Origin: an uncultured Bordetella sp.
Lineage (GTDB): Bacteria > Pseudomonadota > Gammaproteobacteria > Burkholderiales > Burkholderiaceae_B
NCBI GenBank assembly: GCA_937881145.1
Contig: CALGFL010000114.1
Location: 1 to 13,493, forward strand
Direction of reading: 5' to 3'
DNA: 13,493 bases
The notes beneath the pieces were generated by a model. The model was given only the letters and a program-made list of their open reading frames with translations, had not been told where the DNA came from and did not search any database. Below, in pieces: positions 8,418-13,493 of this stretch. The position numbers and the translations under genes were made by a program. Within the stretch, counting starts at the first letter, position 1. The number at the start of each line of letters is the position of its first letter.

Positions 8418-8631
8418 CGTCTTCCCATGATGGTTGCGCGACGCGGATGCGTCCGGCCGGCGTTCGAGCACGGCGCTGACGGGGACTGTATCACCGCGGT
8501 ATGTTGCTCGGCATTCCGATAAAAAAATCAGATACCTAAAGCGGGATTTCGCAATGCCGGACGAGCCGGCGTTCGGCATACTAAAAAAAAGATGGCATTG
8601 GCGCGAAGCGACGATGCCCAAGGAGACATGC
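8418..8631. promoter_or_regulatory. Divergent intergenic region with 26-bp imperfect palindrome and two A-tracts
   Basis: This 214-bp control region lies between the solute-binding protein and the carrier. The arms ATGCCGGACG (8554-8563) and CGTTCGGCAT (8570-8579) pair except for one position, around a six-base centre. A runs of seven (8521-8527) and eight (8583-8590) bases flank the palindrome, with centres about 62 bp apart, close to six helical turns. The 11-mer GCCGGCGTTCG occurs twice (8456-8466 and 8565-8575). I could not identify convincing -35/-10 pairs on either strand. AAGGAG at 8620-8625 is the ribosome-binding site that decides the GTG start of the carrier. Confidence 0.4.
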
Positions 8632-9924
8632 GTGAAAATTTTCAAAAAACTGCACATCCAGGTGCTCCTGGCGATCCTGCTCGCCATCGTGTTCGGCTTG
8701 CTCGCTCCCAAGCAGGCAGTGCAAATGAAGCCGCTGGGAGTCGGCTTCATCGCATTGCTCAAAATGATGCTCGGCCCCATTATTTTCTGCACCGTGGTGC
8801 ATGGCGTCGGGCACATCAAGGACTATCGCAAGCTGGGCCGGCTGGGCATCAAGACCCTGGTCTATTTCGAGGTGGTGAGCACGCTGGCCATGCTGGTGGG
8901 ATGGGCCACGGTCACGCTGGTGCAGCCCGGCACGGGCTTGCATGCGCACGACCTGACCGAGAGCGGCGGCGCGGCGGCGGTGATCAAGGCCGGTACGACC
9001 GGCGACTTCTCGTTCACGCATTTTCTTTTGTCGATCATTCCGCGCACGCTGCTGTCGGCGTTTACGTCGGGCGACATTTTGCCGGTGCTCTTCGTTTCGC
9101 TGCTGGTGGGTTTTGCGCTGTCGGCGGTGTCCAAGCCGGATTGGGCCGCTTTCCGCCTGCTGGAAGAAGCGCAGGCCATCGTGTTCAAGATTCTGGGCTT
9201 CATCATGCGCCTGTCGCCGATCGGCGCCTTCGGCGCGATGGCCGCGGCGGTGGGAGGCTATGGTGGCACCACGCTGCTTTATCTGCTGCGCTATATCCTG
9301 ACCTATTACGGTGCAACGTTGATCTTCATTTTCGTCATTCTGGGCATCGTCTCCGGGATGGCCGGGCTTTCCATCCTGCGCATCCTGTCGCTGATCAAGG
9401 AAGAGGCCATACTCGCGATGGGCACGGGCGCGAGCGAGGTGGCGTTTCCGCGCCTGGTGACCAAGCTCAAGCAGGCCGGCTGCGACGAGGTCGCGGTGGG
9501 CTTCATCCTGCCGGCGGGCTACAGCTTCAATATCGACGGCGCGTGCATATACATGGCTTGCGGCCTGGGCTTCATCTCGCAGGCGACCGACACGCCGTTG
9601 TCGTGGTCGCAGCAGCTGGCCCTGCTGGCGGTGATGTTCCTGACCTCGAAGGGCGGCGCCGGGGCCACGGGGGGCGCGCTGGTCAAGCTCACCGCCAGTC
9701 TGCAGTCGACCCGCGTGCTGCCGATGGGCGGCGTGGGCCTGCTGTTCGGCATCGACCGGGTGCTGGGCGTGGCCACGTCGACGACCAATGTCATCGGCAA
9801 CACGGTGGCGACCCTGGTGGTTTCGCGCTGGGAGGGTCTGTTCGACCGCCGGCAGTTCGACGCCATGCTGCACGAGCGCACGCAGACGGCCAAGCCCGAT
9901 CTGGCGGCGTCCCCGCGCGGCTGA
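8632..9924 (+). CDS. DctA-like sodium/proton:dicarboxylate (DAACS/SLC1 family) symporter with altered substrate site
   Basis: Inner-membrane secondary carrier of the glutamate/C4-dicarboxylate family, 430 residues from the GTG at 8632. I prefer that start to the in-frame ATG at 8614 because AAGGAG (8620-8625) sits six bases before it and MKIFKKLHIQVLLAILLAI matches the DctA N-terminus. Family landmarks are present: GPIIFCTVVHGV, SGDILPVLFVSLLVGFALS, LPAGYSFNIDG, TSKGGAGATGGALVKL and LLFGIDRVLG...TTNVIGNTVATLVV. Key residues differ from DctA as I remember it. GTSSSESALP is GTGASEVAFP (264-273), NLDGTS is NIDGAC (300-305), and the arginine that holds the substrate's side-chain carboxylate (R397 in GltPh) is Thr382. 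Asn386 and Asn390 remain. The substrate is therefore probably not a standard dicarboxylate. The dehydrogenase starts 30 bp downstream, probably in one operon. Confidence 0.88.
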   Translation: MKIFKKLHIQVLLAILLAIVFGLLAPKQAVQMKPLGVGFIALLKMMLGPIIFCTVVHGVGHIKDYRKLGRLGIKTLVYFEVVSTLAMLVGWATVTLVQPGTGLHAHDLTESGGAAAVIKAGTTGDFSFTHFLLSIIPRTLLSAFTSGDILPVLFVSLLVGFALSAVSKPDWAAFRLLEEAQAIVFKILGFIMRLSPIGAFGAMAAAVGGYGGTTLLYLLRYILTYYGATLIFIFVILGIVSGMAGLSILRILSLIKEEAILAMGTGASEVAFPRLVTKLKQAGCDEVAVGFILPAGYSFNIDGACIYMACGLGFISQATDTPLSWSQQLALLAVMFLTSKGGAGATGGALVKLTASLQSTRVLPMGGVGLLFGIDRVLGVATSTTNVIGNTVATLVVSRWEGLFDRRQFDAMLHERTQTAKPDLAASPRG

Positions 9925-9954
9925 GAGTGCCCGACCCATTCGGGACATACGGAA

Positions 9955-10905
9955 ATGGAATCCATGCAACAGACATCCAATCGACAGCCGCCGGTGGCGG
10001 CCGTCGCCATCATCGGTTTCGGCGAAGTGGGGCCCATCTTCGCCGCCGCACTCATCGCGGCAGGTGTGCGGGTGACCGCGCACGACGTCAAGCTGGGCGA
10101 CGCGGCCACGCGCGGTCAGATCGAGGAGCGCGCGCAGCGCTGCGGAGCCCGCCTCGCCGAGAGTCTGCGAGCCGCGGTCGAGGGCGCCGAGCTGGTGTTT
10201 TCCGCGGTGACCGCCAGCCAGGCCGAGCCGGTGGCGCGCGAGGCCGCGCGCTTTTTGCAGGCCGGGCAGACTTTCATCGATTTGAATTCGGTCTCACCCA
10301 AGGTCAAGCAGCGCAACAGCGAGGCGGTGCGGCGGGGCGGTGCGGCATATGTCGAGTCGGCGGTGATGGCGCCGGTGCCGCCGCAAGGCGTGAAGGTGCC
10401 GATGCTGCTGGGCGGCGAGACGGCCGAGGCGGTTTGCGCGACGCTCAATGCGCTGGGCATGAAGACCCAGGCGGTGGCGCGCGACATCGGCCTGGCCTCG
10501 GCCATCAAGCTGTGCCGCAGCATCATGATCAAGGGCATGGAGGCCATGTGCGTGCAATCCATGCTGGCTGCCCGCGCGTTCGGCGTGGACGAACGCGTGC
10601 TGGCGTCCCTGCACGCGAGCTTTCCGGGCGTGGGCTGGGACAAGGGCTACGAGGCGTATTTGATCGGCCGCGTGATCGAGCACGGCCAGCGTCGCTCGGA
10701 AGAAATGCGCGAGGCCGCCGCGATGCTGGGCGACCTGGGCATGTATACCGGCCTGGCCGAGGCCATCGCCGCCATCCAGGCGGATCTGGCGCGCGTGGGC
10801 AGGGACGAAGCGCTGTTGCAAGACATCGATGGCAAGGGCGCATTGCCCGAATGGCGCGCGTTGTTGGGCGGCCAGTCCACCGGGCCCGAGGCCGCGGCGT
10901 CTTGA
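9955..10905 (+). CDS. NAD(P)-dependent dehydrogenase, 6-phosphogluconate/3-hydroxyisobutyrate dehydrogenase-like with DUF1932 C-domain
   Basis: Soluble oxidoreductase of 316 residues. The N-terminal Rossmann domain starts VAIIGFGEVG, with the glycine motif at residues 21-26 and an acidic residue (Asp44) after the second strand, which usually favours NAD over NADP. FIDLNSVSPKVKQR (Ser112, Ser114-Pro115) is the beta-hydroxyacid dehydrogenase substrate loop. Lys185 in SAIKLCRSIMIKG is the likely catalytic lysine. The all-helical C-terminal part (about 175-300) resembles DUF1932 rather than the classical 6PGDH domain. This type probably oxidises a small hydroxy acid, but the substrate cannot be read from sequence. 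The ATG at 9955 has a modest GGA upstream; ATG at 9964 is an alternative. It follows the carrier by 30 bp on the same strand, suggesting that the carrier imports its substrate or precursor. Confidence 0.85.
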   Translation: MESMQQTSNRQPPVAAVAIIGFGEVGPIFAAALIAAGVRVTAHDVKLGDAATRGQIEERAQRCGARLAESLRAAVEGAELVFSAVTASQAEPVAREAARFLQAGQTFIDLNSVSPKVKQRNSEAVRRGGAAYVESAVMAPVPPQGVKVPMLLGGETAEAVCATLNALGMKTQAVARDIGLASAIKLCRSIMIKGMEAMCVQSMLAARAFGVDERVLASLHASFPGVGWDKGYEAYLIGRVIEHGQRRSEEMREAAAMLGDLGMYTGLAEAIAAIQADLARVGRDEALLQDIDGKGALPEWRALLGGQSTGPEAAAS

Positions 10906-10919
10906 TGCGGGCCTCGGGC
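10884..10919. terminator. Hairpin between convergent genes, possible transcription end
   Basis: A perfect 10-bp stem, GCCCGAGGCC (10884-10893) with GGCCTCGGGC (10910-10919), encloses a 16-base loop that contains the dehydrogenase stop codon. It ends three bases before the stop codon of the convergent LysR gene. There is no clear T run on either side (TCTCATTT follows on the plus strand), so it may be a weak or bidirectional terminator. Confidence 0.4.
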
Positions 10920-10921
10920 TC

Positions 10922-12151
10922 TCATTTGATGCCGGCGACTTTGCCGGCGGCTTGCCGTATTGCGTCGATAAGCACGCGCGCCGCCGGCGAAGGCGTGCTG
11001 CCGGCGCGCAGGGTCAGGCCGATGTCGCGCCGCGTCTTGGGCATGGGCACGTCCAGCGCCGCGAGTTCGCCCGAGGCGCGCTCGTAATGCAGCTGATGCG
11101 CAGAGAGCACGGCGATCATGTCGGAGTTGAACAGCAGTCCGCGGATCATCGCGAGATCCGCCGTCTCGACCGTGGGCATGGGCGGCTCGAGTTTCATGCG
11201 CTTGAACAAGGCCTCGAAGAGGCTGCGCGCGGGAGAATGCGCGCGCGGCAATATCCACTGCGCATGCGTCAGATCCTTGAGGGTCAGCCCGCGCACATCG
11301 GCCAGCGCATGGCCGCGCCGCGCCAGGATGGCCAGATCCTCCGACAGCAGTTTTTCGTTTTCGAGGCCGCTGGCCGCATCGTTGTTGCGCAGCGCGCCCA
11401 GGACGAAATCGATGTCGCCGGCGCGCAGTCCCGCGACCAAGGGTTCGTAGGCGCTTTCGTCGGTCACTACGCGCATGCCGGGGTAGCGGCCCGTCACCTG
11501 GGCCACGGCCTTGGGAAGGATCAGCGTGCGCCCCAGCGGCAGCGCGCCGACCGTCACCACGCCCTGGATGCTGCCGCGCAAGGCGTAGACGTCGTCCACC
11601 ACGTGGCGCAATTCGTTCAGCGCCCGGCGCACGTGCAGCAAAAAGGTTTCCCCTTCGCCGGTCAGCATCAGGCCGCGCGGATTGCGGTAGAAGAGCGGCA
11701 GCCCCGCGCCGTTTTCAAGGATGCGGATCGCGCTGCTGACGGCGGGCTGCGTGATGCCCAGGGCGCGTGCGGTGCTCGGCATGTGCCGGTGGCGCGCCAG
11801 TATCGAAAACACCTGGAGGCGGCGCGTATGGAGCAGGTAGGCCGGCACGCCACCGCCGACCGCGCGCCGGCGCGACTGCTGGGCCGCGCACCAGCGCGCC
11901 AGTTCGCCCAGTTCGTCGAAGATGCGCTCGCTGCGTTCGAGCACGGTGCGCCCGACCGGCGTGGGCAGCATGCCGGTCGGTTTGCGGTCGAACATGAGAG
12001 CGCCCAGCGCGGCCTCGGTTTCCTGCACGGCGCGCGTGACGGCCGACTGCGCGCGAAACAGCGCCGCGGCGGCGCGGCTGACGCTGCCTGCCCTGGCGAC
12101 TTCCCACACCGCGCGCAGACAGGCCAGGTTGAGCAATTCGTTGTTGTCCAT
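10922..12151 (-). CDS. LysR-family regulator with two tandem HTH domains
   Basis: Transcriptional regulator of 409 residues from the ATG at 12151, about 100 longer than a normal LysR-type protein. A GTG immediately before it (12154) is an equally possible start, and the residue numbers here count from that GTG. The extra length is a second DNA-binding domain. HTH1 (about 8-72) reads LACLRAVWEVARAGSVSRAA, then AQSAVTRAVQETEAALGALMF and PTPVGRTVLERSERI. HTH2 (about 111-172) reads RRLQVFSILARHRHMPSTAR, ALGITQPAVSSAIRILENGAG and GLMLTGEGETFLLH. A linker with QQSRRRAVGGG (92-102) joins them. The LysR effector domain follows (about 197-400), opening VVTVGALPLGRTLILPKAV and including DIDFVLGALR. Both HTHs keep the S/Q-AVS or AVT recognition pattern. 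The gene is divergent from the Bug receptor, with 128 bp between starts, so that gene is the likely target. Its ribosome-binding site is weak. Confidence 0.92.
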   Translation of the reverse strand: MDNNELLNLACLRAVWEVARAGSVSRAAAALFRAQSAVTRAVQETEAALGALMFDRKPTGMLPTPVGRTVLERSERIFDELGELARWCAAQQSRRRAVGGGVPAYLLHTRRLQVFSILARHRHMPSTARALGITQPAVSSAIRILENGAGLPLFYRNPRGLMLTGEGETFLLHVRRALNELRHVVDDVYALRGSIQGVVTVGALPLGRTLILPKAVAQVTGRYPGMRVVTDESAYEPLVAGLRAGDIDFVLGALRNNDAASGLENEKLLSEDLAILARRGHALADVRGLTLKDLTHAQWILPRAHSPARSLFEALFKRMKLEPPMPTVETADLAMIRGLLFNSDMIAVLSAHQLHYERASGELAALDVPMPKTRRDIGLTLRAGSTPSPAARVLIDAIRQAAGKVAGIK

Positions 12152-12279
12152 CACCCAGGGCGGTTCCCAAGCTGTGGCAGCTAAGACGATTATCGATATT
12201 CACGGCCATGACGTCGCCGTGCCCAAGGCGCATACATTGCGCCCGGTGTTTATAACAAACCACATATCAAGGAGATGAA
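12152..12279. promoter_or_regulatory. Divergent LysR/Bug intergenic region with candidate LysR box and ribosome-binding site
   Basis: This 128-bp gap contains TATCGATA (12191-12198), a perfect 8-bp palindrome about 40 bp ahead of the LysR start, overlapping a T-N11-A pattern (T12190, A12202) typical of LysR operators. TGTTTATAA (12247-12255) could be an extended -10 for the Bug gene, with no good -35, consistent with activator dependence. A strong AAGGAG (12269-12274) lies five bases before the Bug ATG. Apart from the ribosome-binding site these are tentative. Confidence 0.35.
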
Positions 12280-13272
12280 ATGCCTAATTGCACACAAGCG
12301 GTGATCCGCATGGCGCGGACATTGGTCGTAGGTGCCGGCCTGGCGTTGGCGGCGCTGCCGGCCGGGGCCGCCGGCGCGTATCCCGACAAGCCCATTCACG
12401 TGATCGTGCCCTATGCGCCGGGCGGCGCGGTGGATATCGTGACGCGGCTGGTGACGCAGAAGATGGCCGAGACGCTCGACGCCAACATCATCGTGGAGAA
12501 CAAGCCGGGCGCCGCGACGAACATCGGCATGGACTATGTGGCGCGCCAACCGGCCGACGGCTATACGCTGCTTACCGTGTCTCCCAGCCTGGCCTGCAAC
12601 GGGGCGCTGTTTTCCAACCTGGCCTACGATCCCGCCAAGGCCTTCGCGCCCGTGGGATCGATCGGCTATGCGCCGCTGGTGATCGTGGTGCCGGAAAGCG
12701 CGCCCTACAAGACGCTCGGGGATCTGATCGCCGACGGCCGCGCGCATCCCGACAAGCTGACTTTCGGCACGGCCGGCAATGGCAGCTCGGGTCATCTGGC
12801 GGGAGAACTGCTCAAGACCGAGGGGCACTTCCAGGCCACGCACGTTCCTTACAAGGGCGGGGCGCCTGCCATCACGGATCTGCTGGGCGAGCGGCTGTCG
12901 TTCATGCCGATCAACCCGCTCGAGGTGATCGCGCACTTGAAGTCCGGCAAGCTGCGCGCGCTGGCGGTGCTCGACGACAAGCCGGCGGCTCTGCTGCCCG
13001 GCGTGCCGACCGTGGCCCAGCAAGGCGTGCCGGGCGCGCTGGCTTCGGTTTGGTGGGGTCTGGTGGGGCCGGCCGGTTTGCCCAAGCCCGTGGTCGACAA
13101 GCTCAACTCGGCGCTGCGCAGCGCGCTGGCCGATCCGAACGTGCAGGCCCGCATGGCCGGCCTGGGCGCGACGCTGACACCCGGCAGCCCCGCCGATTTC
13201 GGCGGCTTCATCGCGGCCGAGACCACGAAGTGGACCAAGGTGATCAAGACGGTCGGCATCAAGGCCGAGTAG
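12280..13272 (+). CDS. Bug-family (TctC-like) periplasmic tricarboxylate/organic-acid receptor
   Basis: Periplasmic binding protein of the Bug family, 330 residues, the usual size. The start is fixed by AAGGAG five bases before the ATG. Residues 1-33 are a signal peptide: basic VIRMAR, then hydrophobic LVVGAGLALAALPAGAAG with cleavage near Ala33. The mature start YPDKPIHVIVPYAPGGAVDI is the Bug signature, with the PGG loop that grips carboxylate ligands. Further family blocks are VENKPGAATNIGMDYVA, ADGYTLL, LTFGTAGNGSSGHLAGELLK, THVPYKGGAPAITDLLGERL, GKLRALAV, LPGVPTVAQQG and WWGLVGPAGLPKPVVDKLN. No TctA/TctB membrane partners are near. Bug proteins are strongly expanded in Bordetella and relatives, and most are orphans whose ligands (carboxylates, amides, aromatic acids) are unknown. 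The divergent double-HTH LysR gene probably regulates it, and a bidirectional terminator follows 58 bp after the stop. Confidence 0.93.
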   Translation: MPNCTQAVIRMARTLVVGAGLALAALPAGAAGAYPDKPIHVIVPYAPGGAVDIVTRLVTQKMAETLDANIIVENKPGAATNIGMDYVARQPADGYTLLTVSPSLACNGALFSNLAYDPAKAFAPVGSIGYAPLVIVVPESAPYKTLGDLIADGRAHPDKLTFGTAGNGSSGHLAGELLKTEGHFQATHVPYKGGAPAITDLLGERLSFMPINPLEVIAHLKSGKLRALAVLDDKPAALLPGVPTVAQQGVPGALASVWWGLVGPAGLPKPVVDKLNSALRSALADPNVQARMAGLGATLTPGSPADFGGFIAAETTKWTKVIKTVGIKAE

Positions 13273-13330
13273 TTAAAGCCGGGTGGTTCAAGCCGATTAG
13301 CTAAAGCAACATGGCCAGGGCAATGAAAAA

Positions 13331-13363
13331 GGGGCGAATCTTTCGATTTCGCCCCTCTCTTTT
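13331..13363. terminator. Rho-independent terminator, probably bidirectional
   Basis: The left arm GGGGCGAATC (13331-13340), a TTTC loop and the right arm GATTTCGCCCC (13345-13355) form a 10-bp stem with one bulged T, followed by TCTCTTTT. On the opposite strand the same hairpin is followed by TTTTT, because AAAAA lies at 13326-13330. It can thus end both the Bug transcript and the minus-strand transcript that carries tRNA-Gly. Confidence 0.88.
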
Positions 13364-13389
13364 ACAGGCTTTCACGCACTTGACTGGAG

Positions 13390-13435
13390 CGCTGTTGATC
13401 AAAACCGCTGCCGATCAAAACGCTGCAGATCAAAA
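13390..13435. repeat. Three near-tandem 15-bp repeats downstream of tRNA-Gly
   Basis: Three copies of consensus CGCTGNNGATCAAAA lie at 13390-13404, 13406-13420 and 13421-13435, differing only at the two N positions (TT, CC, CA), with one extra C between the first two. They lie four bases from the encoded CCA end of the tRNA. On the tRNA strand each unit reads TTTTGATCNNCAGCG. Function is unknown. Confidence 0.8.
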
Positions 13436-13438
13436 TTC

Positions 13439-13493
13439 TGGAGCGGGAAACGAGTCTCGAACTCGCGACCTCAACCTTGGCAAGGTTGCGCTC
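13439..13493 (-). tRNA. tRNA-Gly (anticodon GCC), 5' end outside the window
   Basis: The minus strand reads as the last 55 bases of a glycine tRNA. The anticodon stem CAACC/GGTTG surrounds loop TTGCCAA, with anticodon GCC complementary to 13479-13481. The T arm has a TTCGAGA loop (13455-13461). The 3' acceptor strand TTCCCGC is followed by the T discriminator and an encoded CCA (13439-13441). The visible GAGCGC at the right edge is the end of the D arm; about 21 bases of the 5' part, including the acceptor 5' strand, are missing from the window. It decodes GGC and GGU. Confidence 0.95.

Noticed and set aside
8592..11087. 831-codon plus-strand frame across the carrier and dehydrogenase genes
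   Set aside because: It is a shifted shadow: low-complexity Arg/Gly/Ala sequence crossing two well-supported genes and part of the LysR gene.
10829..12184. 451-codon plus-strand frame opposite the LysR gene
   Set aside because: Shadow of the tandem-HTH LysR protein, which has clear HTH and effector motifs.
13390..13435. CRISPR array
   Set aside because: The repeats are 15 bp, essentially contiguous and without unique spacers, and no cas genes are present.

Overview
The window looks like a piece of a GC-rich betaproteobacterial chromosome, most likely Alcaligenaceae (Bordetella or Achromobacter type). The reasons are high-GC third codon positions, a free-standing Bug/TctC periplasmic receptor, several LysR regulators, and a partial tRNA-Gly(GCC) with an encoded CCA. 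The genus is an inference. No insertion sequence, phage gene, CRISPR array or defence system is visible. This is transport, regulation and amino/organic acid metabolism.

Layout from left to right. (1) 1-567, minus strand: N-terminal part of a periplasmic branched-chain amino-acid-type ABC binding protein, running off the left edge. (2) 774-1841, plus: a GlxA-type AraC regulator (DJ-1/PfpI domain plus AraC HTH), followed after 90 bp by a signal-peptide-less L-asparaginase (1932-2927). (3) 2950-3891, minus: a GcvA-like LysR regulator, convergent with the asparaginase and divergent from the next gene. (4) 3989-7558, plus: one 1189-residue polypeptide with two complete ABC exporter halves, CydDC-like. 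(5) 7587-8417, minus: a family 3 solute-binding protein without its own permease. It is divergent from 8632-9924, a DctA/glutamate-type carrier with altered substrate-site residues. That gene is followed after 30 bp by a 6PGDH-like/DUF1932 dehydrogenase (9955-10905). (6) 10922-12151, minus: a LysR regulator with two HTH domains in one chain, divergent from a Bug receptor (12280-13272). (7) A bidirectional terminator (13331-13363), three 15-bp tandem repeats (13390-13435) and the 3' part of tRNA-Gly on the minus strand to the right edge.

Working together (inference): several units read as uptake-plus-regulator cassettes. The regulator/asparaginase pair suggests amide or amino-acid nitrogen use. 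The carrier/dehydrogenase pair suggests import of a small acid followed by NAD(P)-linked oxidation. The tandem-HTH LysR regulator probably controls the divergent Bug gene. The two observations most worth following are the carrier, where the arginine that normally binds the substrate side-chain carboxylate is a threonine, and the double-HTH LysR protein. No complete gene is visibly truncated or frameshifted. The only partial genes are the two at the window edges.
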